DNA from: Amycolatopsis sp. cg9 | Lineage (GTDB): Bacteria; Actinomycetota; Actinomycetes; Mycobacteriales; Pseudonocardiaceae | DNA: 64,000 nucleotides | Assembly (NCBI RefSeq): GCF_041346945.1 | Contig: NZ_CP166850.1 | Span: 9,160,501-9,224,500, forward strand | Direction: 5' to 3' | Part shown: positions 1 to 9,082 of the stretch, one piece after another | How positions within the stretch are numbered: position 1 is the first letter of the stretch | Layout: each line of letters starts with the position of its first letter | Notes under the pieces: generated by a model | What the model was told of the DNA's origin: nothing | What the model saw: only the letters and a program-made list of their open reading frames with translations | Database searches by the model: none | Position numbers and translations under genes: made by a program

Positions 1-558
1 CTTGAGCACGTGGAACCGCCAGTCCGGGTAGTCGTCGATCCGGTGGTGGTTCTCGGCGATGAAGCGGTCGAACACCTCCTCGGTCACACCGGCGCGCAGC
101 GCCAGGTTGTGGATCCCGACGACCCGGGCGACGGGCTCCTCCCCCGGGCGGTCGCGGTAGCGGGGGCCGGGCGTGACCGTGCTCCGCGGATTGTCGGCCA
201 GCAGCCGGTAGTCGGTGAACAACGTCGGCAGCTCACCGAACGTGCCCAGCCGCCGCCACCGCGCCAGCACCGCCTCCGCCTCCGGGTGCCGCGCCCAGAA
301 CTCCCGGGCCGGCTCGGTCTGCTCACCCCGGGCCGTGACGTAGCGGTCGCGCTGCTCGGCGCTCTCGATCTCGTACAACATCAGGTACTGCCCGGTCCGC
401 TCTCCGCGCAACCCGCGCAGCAGAGTCCACCGCCACCCCGGGTACACGGGCAGGTGAACGCCTTCACCACGCACGAAGGTCTCGAACTCCTCCGGCGTGA
501 CACCAGCCTCCGTGTCGATGGCGATGTACTGGAAAGTGAACACCGACGAGCGTCCCAT
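1..558 (-). CDS. Partial two-domain alpha/beta-barrel (NIPSNAP/EthD-like) protein
   Basis: The gene starts at an ATG at 558 and runs off the left edge, so the C-terminus is missing; 186 codons are visible. The protein looks like two tandem ferredoxin-like dimeric alpha/beta-barrel halves: an early strand (VFTFQYIAID), a Pro-Gly-Trp-Arg-Trp turn, LMLYEIES, and a second half with similar order (VVGIHNLAL, then DYPDWRFHVLK at the edge). Such folds occur in small monooxygenase-like or heme/stress proteins; no catalytic residues can be assigned. It lies 215 bp downstream of the RHS toxin on the same strand, the usual position for an immunity gene, but nothing in the fold suggests immunity. Alternatives: EthD, DUF1330 or antibiotic-biosynthesis monooxygenase-like protein. 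Confidence 0.6.
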   Translation of the reverse strand, partial: MGRSSVFTFQYIAIDTEAGVTPEEFETFVRGEGVHLPVYPGWRWTLLRGLRGERTGQYLMLYEIESAEQRDRYVTARGEQTEPAREFWARHPEAEAVLARWRRLGTFGELPTLFTDYRLLADNPRSTVTPGPRYRDRPGEEPVARVVGIHNLALRAGVTEEVFDRFIAENHHRIDDYPDWRFHVLK

Positions 559-773
559 TGCGTCCAATCTCGAGCCGGGAAGAGGAACGCGCGTCCGCCA
601 AGCACGACCCCCGTATTACATCCTGCCCGCTCCGAAGCAACGGCGCCCGCGAACCCTCCCCCGCCGGACGCGATCCGACGAGCCCCAAGTCTGTGAAGAT
701 CAACTTCTCCCTCCCGGGGGGCCGAAGACCAGCGGGCCCTACCGGCCTGGCTCGCGTAACCGCCGCGCGCCGG

Positions 774-3700
774 TCAGCCGTCCACCTCCATGGCGTCCGG
801 GTCGGCGGCCCAGCCCGGTCCGCGGCCGGCGCGCTGCTGGCCGGCCATCTGCTGCATGCGTTCCTGCTGCGCCTGGATCCGGTCCCGCACCGCCTGGTCC
901 GACATGTCGACGTCCTTGACGTCGTCGTCCCAGTACTTCTGCTTGTCCGCGTCGGTCGGCTGCCCGAGGCGGTGGCCCATCTCCTTGTCGTGGATGAACA
1001 TCGGCATGTCCTCTTTGGACACGTTGGCGCCGTCCCGCACGACGTCGCGCGCCGTGTGCATCTCGATGACGTCGTCGTGCGAGACCGGCGGGGTGTGGGT
1101 GGTGCCGCCCGGCACACCGACACCGCCGGTGCCGTCGCTGTACTCGACCGACTTGCCCTCCATCTTGTCCACCATGTGGTGGTAGGAGTCGTCGGCGACC
1201 TTGCCCTGGACCGTGCCCGCGGTCGGCCGGAAGCTGTCCCGCTCGGGAGCGGGCTCCATCTTGTGCGTCTGTTTCGGCTCGTTCGGTGTCTCGATGTCGT
1301 TCTTGTAATCCGGGTTGGGCTCCCAGGCGTGGACCTTCTTGGGCTCGTCCGGGGTCATGTCCTTGCTGACGAAGTCGGGGTTGTCCACCATCGTGGGCTT
1401 CGTGTGCTGGTGGGCGTAGGTGAGCTGGTTGAGCTGGACGCCGTCGCTCGGCCGGCCTTCCCGCAACGTGTTGCCGAGGGATTCGCGGTAGGTGTCGGCG
1501 TTGAACCCCGAGCCGTCCTTCTCGCCGCGCACGCCGGTGCCGATGTTGTCGCGGTGCGCCTGCGCCGACTCCTGGTAAGCGGGAGCGTCGTCTTCCATGC
1601 GCCTGGCGTCCTTGATGTTGGCGGCTTCGTCCGCGGTTTTCGGCCCGCGGTCGCCGGCCTTGACGCCGTCACGGATCTGGGTTTCGTGGGCGTTCGCCCG
1701 CTGGAACTCGTCGCCGCCGATGGCCTTGTACCCGATCGGGTGCTCGGACTCGTGCGTCTTGCCGCTGACGAGCTTGTTCGGGTCCTTCCAGGTCGAGTCG
1801 TTCTTGATCTCGTTCTGGTACTTCTCCCAGGTGCGCGCCTGCTCGTGTTTCGTCGTGCCGTACGAGCCGTCGGACTTCGCGGGGTTGCCGTCCGGCTTGG
1901 TCTTCACCTTGGGCGGCTTCTTGCTCGGCCCCGCGCCACCGCTACCGACCAACTGCTGCTTCGCCTTGCTCACCTTGGACTTCGAGGAACCGGAGGCGGC
2001 CGCCTGCTGCTTCTTCTTCGCCGCGCACGGGGTGACGGTCGGGGCGAGGCCGAGCGGGTCGGCCAGCGCGGTCGGGTTGTGGACGTAGGCCTGCGAGTCC
2101 GGGCCGGGGTCGAGGCCCAGCGGGTCGTGGGACAGGTAACGGCCGACCTCGGGATCGTAGAAGCGGTTGAGGTTGTAGTGCAGCCCGGTTTCGGCGTCGT
2201 GGTACTGGCCGGGGAACCGCAACGGCGTGGTGGTGCGGCCCGGTCCGTCGAGGACCTTGCCCCAGAGCGTGGCCTGGCGGTGCCAGGCGACCTCACCGGA
2301 TTCCTCCAGCAGCTCGCTCGGCGTGCCGGCGAGGTCGGTGACGATCGTGTGGAACCGCTCGCCCGGCGCGCCGAGGACGCGTTCGGTCTGGGTGAGGGCG
2401 CGGCCGGTGCCCGGTTCCCACTCCCACACGGTGGCGACCTGGGGCTGACCGGGTCCGGTGCGCACCTGTTCGGCGAGCGTGTCCCCGTCCCAGGCGAACT
2501 GGACCTGCTCGGCCACCCGGCCGTCCGGCGTGAGGCGCTGTTTGGCGACACGCCGGCCCAGTGCGTCGTAGCGATAGCGCCAGTGCTCGCCCCGGGGCGT
2601 GAGCACCGAGGTCAGGCGGCTCTCGGCGTTCCACCGGAACTGCCACTGCGGACCCGCCGGCCCGGCACCGCGCAGGGTGGTGCGGCCTTCGGGGTCGTGG
2701 GCGTAGCGGACCGCCCCCGCGGCGGTGAGCAGGGTGCCGCGGTACTCGCGTGGCCCGGCCGTCGGCGCTCCCGGAGTCTGCGCCCGGGCGATGACACCGG
2801 TCTGGTGGTAGGCGTAGTTCTCCTGCCAGCCGCGGCCCGCGACAGCCTGGACGCGGCCCGAGCGGTCCACCTCGAAGGTGCGGGTACCGGTGATCGCGTC
2901 GGCCACCGAAGCCAGGTAACCGTCGGCGAGGTAACCGTACTCGCGGTGCTGGGTCGTGCGGTCGCCCGCGACGACCGTCTGGGCCACCAGCCGGTCGCCC
3001 GGAGCCCAGCTCTGGCGCAGTTCCGCGGCACCGAAGCGGCGGACCCGCTCGCGGCCGGCGAGGTCGTGCTCGAAGCGCAGCGAGCGGTTCCCGACGTGCA
3101 GCGCGGCGAGCGTGCCGGCCGGTCCGTACTCGAAGCGCGACATCGCGCCCGACGGCGTGTGGCGCGCGCGGCGCCGGCCGAGCTCGTCGTACTCCGAGCG
3201 CACCACGCGCCCGTCCACCGTCTCGGCGACCACGCGGCCCAGCGCGTCGTAGGCGAAGGTGACCTCGGCGTCGGCGTTGCGCGCGGAGACCATGCGGCCG
3301 GCCTCGTCGTAGCCGAAGGTCGCGACGTCTTCGCCGGTGACGCGGCAGACCACCTGGCCCATCACGTCGCGCTCCAGCGTTGTGGTCTCCCCCGCACCGT
3401 TCGTACGGCCGATCAGCTGCCCGGCGGCGTCGTAGCGGTAGCGCAGGGTGCGGCCGTTGAAATCGGTCTCGCCGATGAGGTTCCCGGCGGGGTCGTAGCG
3501 GTAGTGCCAGACCAGGCCTTGCTCGTTGGTCACCGACACCAGGCGCAGCTCGGTGTCGTAGGCGTAGGCGAGCCGCGCGCCGTCCGGGCCGGTTTCGGCC
3601 ACCGGCAGGTCGAACTGCGCGTACTCGGTGCGGGTGGTGTTGCCGCGCGCGTCGGTGCTCTCGTCGGTGTTCCCGACGGCGGAGTCCTTCCACCGCCACG

Positions 3701-6188
3701 TCGCGCCGTCCGGCTCGATCCGTTCGGCGAGCTGGTCGCCCGCCGCCCACGCGAACCGGGTGACGGCGCCCAGCTCGTCGGTCACCGACGTGGTGCGGCC
3801 GAGCAGGTCGTAGGTGTAGCGGGTGACGGCGCCGTCCTCGTCCTCGACGGTCAGTGCCCGGCCCGCCGCGTCGGACCGGATCCGGGTGGTGCCACCGAGC
3901 GCGTCGGTGACCACGGCGACGTTGCCGCGTTCGTCGTAGGCATAGGAGGTCCGCGCACCGAGCGGGTCGACGACACCGGTGACCTTGCCGCGCGCGTCGT
4001 ACTCGTAGCGCCACGTGGCACCGTCGGGGCCGATCGCGGTGACCGGGCGGCCCTGCTCGTTGTACTCGGTCAGCGACCGCGTGCCGTCCGGCGCGGTGAT
4101 CGCGACGACCCGGCCGGCCCGGTCCCGCTGGTACCGGACCTGGCGGCCCAGCGGATCGGTCCGGGTGAGCAGCCTGCCGTGCTCGTCGTAGGCGAGGCTG
4201 GTGGTGTGGCCCAGCGCGTCGGTCTCGGCGATCACGCTGAGCCGGTCGTCGAGGTGGAAGCGCCGCACCGCGCCGAGCGAGTCGGTGACGCTCGTGACGA
4301 GGTTCTCGCGGTCGTAGTCGATCGTGCAGTCGAGGTAGCCGTCGGTGCCGCGGGCCCGCACGACCCGGCCGGCGGCGTCGAAGCCGTAGCTGTACCAGCG
4401 GCCGTTGACGTCTTCCCAGCGCACGATCCGGCCGTCGGCGTCGTAGGTGAACCGGGTGGGTGTGCCGGCGGCGTCGACGACCTCGGCCAGCCGGCCGCGC
4501 GCGTCGTAGGAGTAGCTCGCGACGAGCGTGCCGTCGGCAGCCCGCAGCGCGGTGATCCGGCCGCCCGCGCTGTCGAACAGCACCCGGTCGCCGGAGGAGT
4601 GGACCAGCTCCGCCGGCACCCCGTTCGCACCGGGCACCACGTCGATGCGGTTGCCGTCGCCGTCGAAGACCGTCCTCAGCGGGAACACGCCGTCGGCGGA
4701 CTCCTCGAAGAACAGCGTGTGCTGCTGCTGCGGATCCTCGACCAGGTAGCCGCCCTCGACACGGCGTAGCGGCCGTGCCGGGCCCGCCACCGGCAGCACC
4801 GGGGCGCTCACCGGGACGGGGTAGCTCTGGAGGCTTCCGTCGGCGAGCGCGACGTGCACACCGTCGTCCTCGACCTCGAGCCGCTGGTCCACGGTGGAGC
4901 TCCACGACGGGCCGAACCAGCGGCCCGCGCGGTAGGACGAGATGTGCGTGCGCGACACCTCCAGCGGCAACGCCCCGGGGATCTCCAGGTCCGTCTGCGT
5001 CAGCAGCATCCACCCGGTCGCCACGTCGATCGGGTCGCCGCACACCGACCGGTCCGGCGGCGGGGTGCCGTTCTCGTGCGGGTTCGCGTTGCTGTCCTTG
5101 ATGCTCTTGCCGCCGCCGGAGCCGCCGGAACCACCCGAGCTCGAGGTGACTGTCTTGTCGTCCCCCGGCCCCTTCGGGGTCTGCGCCGGAGGCGGTTCGG
5201 GGTCGGCCTTGGGCGGTGCCTCGTCGGTCTTCGGCGGTGGCGGGTTGCTGTGACCGCCGGTGGAGCCGCCGTCGCCGGCGCCGGAGGCGTGGGTGGTGTC
5301 GTCGCCGCCCTTGGCCGCCGGTGGTGGCGTGTGGTCCTTGGGGGTGCCTCCGCCGTCGCCGCCGGGGGTCTTCACCGGTGGCGCCTTCGGGGTTCCGTTG
5401 ATGTCGCCGGCCTTGGGCGGCGGCGCGGTCTTGCCGACCTTGATGTTCTTGAGCGCCTTGCCCGCGTCCTCGAAGAGCGTTCCTGCCCTCTTCAGCAGCG
5501 GCACCAGGGCCTTCAGCGCCTTGACGAGCTTGGTGACCAGGTCGGTGATCTTCGAGGCGGTTTTCGCGACGGCGGCGACAACCTGGGGGACGACCCAGGT
5601 GAGGCCGATGCCGAGGGTGAAGATGACCTGCAGCGCCCAGCTGATCAGGTGGCCGACGAGTTCGGAGATGATGTCGCGCACCAGCGTGCGGACCGCGGCC
5701 ACGACCTCGCCGGCGGTCTTGACGCCGCTGGAGGCACCTTCGCAGCCCTTCTGCGCCGCTTGCAGGGTGGTGGACACGTCCTGTCCGCGCTGCCGGTAGG
5801 CGTCCGAGGCCGGTCCGGACCACGACTGCAGATCGGCCTTGATGGCGTCGGTCAGGTCCGAGGAGACGCTGCCGAGCTCTTTGGCGACGTTGGCCCAGGT
5901 CTCGGACTGCGCCTGGATCTCGTCGGCGTTGCCGGTGAGCGCGTTGAGGGCGTCCTTGAGCGGCCCGACGTGCTCCATCAACCAGCTGACACCGGCGGCG
6001 AGGATCGCGCCGAACGGGTCCATGGCCATCGACAGGGCATCGAGCGCCGTGCCGACCGCGCCCATCGCCACCGAGGCCCAGTCGCCGCTCTCGATGGCGG
6101 CCGAGAGATCGTTGGCGGATTCCAGGAGCGAGATGCCGGAGTAGGCCTTCGTCGAGTCCTGGGTCTGCGCGATCAACGGGTTGCTCAC
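774..6188 (-). CDS. RHS-repeat polymorphic toxin with WXG-like N-terminus
   Basis: This is a 1804-aa protein with GTG start. Order of parts: residues 1-130 helical WXG100-like segment (trafficking by a type VII-like route is expected for this architecture), about 150-235 hydrophobic and amphipathic helices, 240-375 low-complexity Pro/Gly/Lys linker, 385-460 a DUF6531-like cap (CGDPIDVATGWM), 480-1330 many YD/RHS repeats (variants of YDERGRL), about 1340 the RHS core signature (FYDPEVGRYLSHDPLGLDPG) that marks the autoproteolytic boundary, and a variable 410-residue C-terminus. The C-terminal toxin is Lys/Asp/His-rich with THESEHPIG near residue 1480 and several later His residues; a metal-dependent nuclease of HNH/EndoVII type is possible but unproven. 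No convincing immunity gene follows. RHS toxins generally act in contact-dependent competition. Confidence 0.9.
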   Translation of the reverse strand: MSNPLIAQTQDSTKAYSGISLLESANDLSAAIESGDWASVAMGAVGTALDALSMAMDPFGAILAAGVSWLMEHVGPLKDALNALTGNADEIQAQSETWANVAKELGSVSSDLTDAIKADLQSWSGPASDAYRQRGQDVSTTLQAAQKGCEGASSGVKTAGEVVAAVRTLVRDIISELVGHLISWALQVIFTLGIGLTWVVPQVVAAVAKTASKITDLVTKLVKALKALVPLLKRAGTLFEDAGKALKNIKVGKTAPPPKAGDINGTPKAPPVKTPGGDGGGTPKDHTPPPAAKGGDDTTHASGAGDGGSTGGHSNPPPPKTDEAPPKADPEPPPAQTPKGPGDDKTVTSSSGGSGGSGGGKSIKDSNANPHENGTPPPDRSVCGDPIDVATGWMLLTQTDLEIPGALPLEVSRTHISSYRAGRWFGPSWSSTVDQRLEVEDDGVHVALADGSLQSYPVPVSAPVLPVAGPARPLRRVEGGYLVEDPQQQHTLFFEESADGVFPLRTVFDGDGNRIDVVPGANGVPAELVHSSGDRVLFDSAGGRITALRAADGTLVASYSYDARGRLAEVVDAAGTPTRFTYDADGRIVRWEDVNGRWYSYGFDAAGRVVRARGTDGYLDCTIDYDRENLVTSVTDSLGAVRRFHLDDRLSVIAETDALGHTTSLAYDEHGRLLTRTDPLGRQVRYQRDRAGRVVAITAPDGTRSLTEYNEQGRPVTAIGPDGATWRYEYDARGKVTGVVDPLGARTSYAYDERGNVAVVTDALGGTTRIRSDAAGRALTVEDEDGAVTRYTYDLLGRTTSVTDELGAVTRFAWAAGDQLAERIEPDGATWRWKDSAVGNTDESTDARGNTTRTEYAQFDLPVAETGPDGARLAYAYDTELRLVSVTNEQGLVWHYRYDPAGNLIGETDFNGRTLRYRYDAAGQLIGRTNGAGETTTLERDVMGQVVCRVTGEDVATFGYDEAGRMVSARNADAEVTFAYDALGRVVAETVDGRVVRSEYDELGRRRARHTPSGAMSRFEYGPAGTLAALHVGNRSLRFEHDLAGRERVRRFGAAELRQSWAPGDRLVAQTVVAGDRTTQHREYGYLADGYLASVADAITGTRTFEVDRSGRVQAVAGRGWQENYAYHQTGVIARAQTPGAPTAGPREYRGTLLTAAGAVRYAHDPEGRTTLRGAGPAGPQWQFRWNAESRLTSVLTPRGEHWRYRYDALGRRVAKQRLTPDGRVAEQVQFAWDGDTLAEQVRTGPGQPQVATVWEWEPGTGRALTQTERVLGAPGERFHTIVTDLAGTPSELLEESGEVAWHRQATLWGKVLDGPGRTTTPLRFPGQYHDAETGLHYNLNRFYDPEVGRYLSHDPLGLDPGPDSQAYVHNPTALADPLGLAPTVTPCAAKKKQQAAASGSSKSKVSKAKQQLVGSGGAGPSKKPPKVKTKPDGNPAKSDGSYGTTKHEQARTWEKYQNEIKNDSTWKDPNKLVSGKTHESEHPIGYKAIGGDEFQRANAHETQIRDGVKAGDRGPKTADEAANIKDARRMEDDAPAYQESAQAHRDNIGTGVRGEKDGSGFNADTYRESLGNTLREGRPSDGVQLNQLTYAHQHTKPTMVDNPDFVSKDMTPDEPKKVHAWEPNPDYKNDIETPNEPKQTHKMEPAPERDSFRPTAGTVQGKVADDSYHHMVDKMEGKSVEYSDGTGGVGVPGGTTHTPPVSHDDVIEMHTARDVVRDGANVSKEDMPMFIHDKEMGHRLGQPTDADKQKYWDDDVKDVDMSDQAVRDRIQAQQERMQQMAGQQRAGRGPGWAADPDAMEVDG

Positions 6189-6309
6189 ACCAGCACGCTA
6201 GCAGCGGCGGGAGCACAGCGATCTTGACCGCCGCGCTCCCGCCGCGCCCGGCAACCCGGCTCCGGACAAGTCGGGCAGCTGCTCACCGACCACCGGGTCC
6301 GGCGAGACG

Positions 6310-6400
6310 GTGCACGACCTCGGTGACCGGTTCGGCATCGAACGACGAACGGTCAGCCGCATCCTCCACCGGCACCGCGTCGTTCATGTGCTGATCACGT
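6310..6400 (+). pseudogene. Remnant of resolvase C-terminal HTH domain
   Basis: In one frame about 25 codons read as a typical resolvase/Hin-type helix-turn-helix (DRFGIERRTVSRILHRH). No catalytic domain precedes it and the reading is lost after about 6400. It is the tail of a second, separate recombinase gene left upstream of the larger recombinase pseudogene. Confidence 0.5.
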
Positions 6401-6408
6401 CAGCCTCG

Positions 6409-6428
6409 TCGTATAGATCGTTATACGA
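6409..6428. promoter_or_regulatory. Perfect inverted repeat, possible operator or crossover site
   Basis: TCGTATA at 6409-6415 and TATACGA at 6422-6428 are exact reverse complements around a 6-bp spacer (GATCGT). It stands out as an AT-rich palindrome in GC-rich DNA, between the resolvase HTH remnant and the decayed recombinase. It could be a GntR/TetR-type operator or part of a recombination site. Confidence 0.4.
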
Positions 6429-6559
6429 CCTGCGAGCACCGATCCCCCGCGCCGAACGGGCGAACGAACTCGCCCACGTCGCCATAAGGCGCCAGCCTCG
6501 CCATTGGTCCAACGTGCATCCGCATCAACCACACCCGGCCAGCATCCACAAATGTCCAG

Positions 6560-7850
6560 GTCAACGGCCTGCGATTCGCCTTCTACGGCCGCACCTCGAC
6601 CACCCGCCATCAAGACCGCGTGTCATCCCAGGGCTGGCAACGCGACATGGCCGACGAGTTGGTGGCGGGCCACGGCCAGGTCATCGCCGCCTACTTCGAC
6701 GCCGGCACCTCACGCCGCATCCCGTGACGGCAACGACCCAAGCTGCCCAGCTCATGACCGCGGCCTCAACCCCGGAGTCCGCGATCGACGCGATCGTGGT
6801 CGGCGAATACGAACGCGCCTTCACCGGCACCCAGTTCGCCACCCTCTACACCTGGTGCACCCGGCACAGCCTCCAGCTGTGGCCGCCCGAAACCGGAGGC
6901 CCCGTCGATCTCGCCAACCGCGACCATCGTGCGCTAAGGGCGCTGCTCGCGACCCGGTCACAGCACGAGATCCTGCGCGCCCGGCACCGGGTGCTGGCGG
7001 CGATGCACAACCAAGCCACCCAGCAAGGCCGCTACCTCGGCGGCCGACCACCCCACGGCTACCAGCTCGTCGACGCCGGCCCGCACCCCAACCCCACCGA
7101 CGCCCGCTGGGGCCGACGGCTGCAACACCTAACTCCCGATCCTCGAACCGCGCCGTACGTAGCCTGGATGTTCCGGCAACGACTCGCCGGGCACGGCGTC
7201 GCCAGCATCGCCCGACACCTCAACGAACGCGGTATCCCTTGCCCGTCCAGCGCCGACCCGGACCGTAACCGGCATCGAACCCGCGGGGCCTGGACCCTGC
7301 GCACCGTCGCGGTCATCCTGGCGAACCCGCGCTGCACCGGACGACAGACCTGGAACCGCCGCGCCAGCGGCGCCGAAGGCCCAGCAGCAACCCCAGCGCT
7401 GTCTACGCGGACTGCCCAGCGGACTGCCCATCCGGCGCTCGTCACCGAGCAGAACTTCGCCGCCGCGCAGCAGATCCGAGCGGCGCGGCCGACCGGCGAC
7501 GGCCAGACCCGCCGGTTCGCTCTCGCCGGCCTGATCCACTGAGTGTCCGCGACCCGCGTCTGGACTCGCGCTGGAACCATGGGCGTCCGACCTACCGGTG
7601 CCGCCACGGCCACACCAGCACCCAGTGCGCAAGCCAGCCGCGGCGGAAGACGCTCTACATCCGCGCAGACCATCTCGTCGACGAGATCAGCATCCGACTC
7701 GGAGATGACGGCAACGCCAGCCACGCAATGCTGGATTCCGATCGGACACGACGCAGACGCGTGGCAGCGGCACCTGCGCGACTCAGGAAGGATCATTGTC
7801 TGCGACAGCGCCGGTTGACGGCTGCAGGAGATCGATTCAGGCTGAGCTAG
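6560..7850 (+). pseudogene. Decayed large serine recombinase
   Basis: Reading across frames gives a complete serine recombinase: catalytic N-terminus (LRFAFYGRTSTTRHQDRVSS, catalytic Ser in RTST), a middle helix region, recombinase domain (QQGRYLGGRPPHGYQLVDAG, RHLNERGIPCPS, LANPRCTGRQTWNRR), and a zinc-ribbon end (TYRCRHGHTS). It is broken by an in-frame TGA at 6725 where the intact homologue in this window has a Trp codon (IPW), by a one-base loss near 6741, by a TGA at 7540, and by loss of the first two zinc-ribbon cysteines just after it. The intact homologue lies at 25222-26697. The longest single open frame covers only 6732-7542. Such enzymes integrate and excise mobile elements; this one is dead. 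Confidence 0.85.
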
Positions 7851-7867
7851 GATCCGCCCTAGTTTCA

Positions 7868-7886
7868 AGATCGCGTTTCGCGATCT
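7868..7886. terminator. 8-bp stem, 3-nt loop hairpin
   Basis: AGATCGCG and CGCGATCT form a perfect 8-bp stem around TTT. It lies between the recombinase pseudogene and the tRNA remnant. No T-run follows on either strand, so terminator function is only possible; it could also be part of an attachment site. Confidence 0.35.
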
Positions 7887-7900
7887 GTGGGGTAATACTG

Positions 7901-7931
7901 TGTCCGAGGGGGGACTTGAACCCCCACACGT
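7901..7931 (-). other. 3' remnant of tRNA-Leu, candidate attachment site
   Basis: On the minus strand the T-arm (GGGGGTTCAAGTCCCCC) is followed by CTCGGACA, matching the acceptor 3' half plus discriminator of an actinomycete tRNA-Leu. The expected 5' acceptor half (GTCCGAG), D-arm and Leu anticodon arm are absent further along; instead two unrelated hairpins follow (GGGAGAT..ATCTCCC and TGCGCT..AGCGCA, up to 7980). A complete tRNA is therefore not present. Integrated elements commonly leave such 3' tRNA duplications. Confidence 0.65.
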
Positions 7932-8032
7932 GGGATATCTCCCGTGTTTAGGGAGATCATGCGCTCAGTGTAGCGCAGAGTCACCAGTCCCGATCGCCCA
8001 CGACAGCGGTCCTGGCCAAGGCCCAATTTCGC

Positions 8033-9082
8033 TCAGGCGGCATCCAGCGCGGGAAGACGAGCCATCAGCAGCTCGTACCCCACGGCCTCCTGCGGGATCC
8101 GCGTACCGGCCAACAGCACGTCCTGGGCTTGCCCGGCCAAGGGTCCCAACCAGCCCGCTACCTGCGCGGCGACGTGCTCGGCCACCGGCTCAGCAGGACG
8201 TCGGCAGGACGTCGCGAACAGGAGGTCGTAAAGCGAATACGCGGGCTCGACCACCGGAAGCCCTGCACGCTGGGAGTTGAGACTCGCGGTGGCCGGGATC
8301 TGCAAACCGTTGAGATCGACGTCGCCGAAATAGACGATCCGATCCGGCGGCGGAGACAAGAGCGGGACGGACAAGACCGCCGACGGAAACTGGCTACCGG
8401 TCCCGTAACCCACGTACCGAGCCGGGCCGCCGGCGGCAGCGCTGAGCCGCGTGGCTTCGAGCAGCGACGTGTAGGTGTGGTGGTTCTCCGCGATCAGCAG
8501 CGCGGTACCGCGCGGGTCCGGAGCCCCCGCCACCCACTGCGAGACGAAGGGAATAGGCACCTCGTGGCAGCGCAAGAGGTCCATCGTCAACGCGCCCGAG
8601 GTGAACAAGCGCGTCGACTTCAGGCGATCCAGCCGCTTCTCGTCGCCGAACAGCTCCAGCGAACGTTCGCGGACCGGCACGCTCGGACGCGACGCACCTT
8701 TGTCGCGCAGGAAAACTGCGGCGATCTCAAGGACCCCGATCTCGTCGTCGCGGGCGGCGATGCGCCCCGCGGCCTCGAGCGCCGCCGGCCAGACTCGAAC
8801 GTCCCGCGGCGCACGACCAGGGCGCCGGCGGGGTGGGAGACGTACCCATTTCGGCAGCGGAGGCTCCTCCCGCGTGTCGAAATGCTGACGCGACACGGGG
8901 AACGCCACCTGACCGGCCGCTACCAGCTCGTCCAGTGCCTGGCGGATTTCGCTTCGGGCGGTCTGCGTCGTGGCCAGGCTTCGGTCGAAGGCGACTGCGG
9001 CCGCGTAGAGGTCAACCAACTCCACTCGCTGCACCGGTGACGCCGCGACGTGCTCGGCGAGACGCTCGGCCAACGCGTTCAC
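8033..9082 (-). CDS. jetD: Wadjet JetD, Toprim-family nuclease subunit
   Basis: This is a 349-aa protein. The N-terminal half is winged-helix/DUF3322-like, ending in LPKWVRLPPR near residues 75-85. The C-terminal half is a DUF2220/Toprim fold: the acidic Glu in LLIAENHH near residue 197 and the DxD in YFGDVDLNG near residue 252. In characterised Wadjet systems JetD is the topoisomerase VI-like nuclease that cuts small circular DNA after loop extrusion by JetABC. GTG start; its first bases overlap the JetC stop by 4 nt (GTGA), indicating translational coupling. Both key Toprim acidic sites are intact, so the nuclease looks active. Confidence 0.87.
   Translation of the reverse strand: MNALAERLAEHVAASPVQRVELVDLYAAAVAFDRSLATTQTARSEIRQALDELVAAGQVAFPVSRQHFDTREEPPLPKWVRLPPRRRPGRAPRDVRVWPAALEAAGRIAARDDEIGVLEIAAVFLRDKGASRPSVPVRERSLELFGDEKRLDRLKSTRLFTSGALTMDLLRCHEVPIPFVSQWVAGAPDPRGTALLIAENHHTYTSLLEATRLSAAAGGPARYVGYGTGSQFPSAVLSVPLLSPPPDRIVYFGDVDLNGLQIPATASLNSQRAGLPVVEPAYSLYDLLFATSCRRPAEPVAEHVAAQVAGWLGPLAGQAQDVLLAGTRIPQEAVGYELLMARLPALDAA

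Noticed and set aside
558..4769. A 1403-aa open frame on the plus strand
   Set aside because: It is the antisense shadow of the RHS gene; its composition (Val/Arg/Gly/Asp blocks) simply mirrors the repeats.
2293..6216. A 1307-aa minus-strand frame overlapping the RHS gene
   Set aside because: An Arg/Gly/Pro-rich out-of-frame shadow with no domain; the RHS frame explains the DNA.
7901..7985. Complete tRNA-Leu gene
   Set aside because: Only the T-arm and 3' acceptor are present; the matching 5' acceptor GTCCGAG, D-arm and a proper anticodon loop with T33 are missing.
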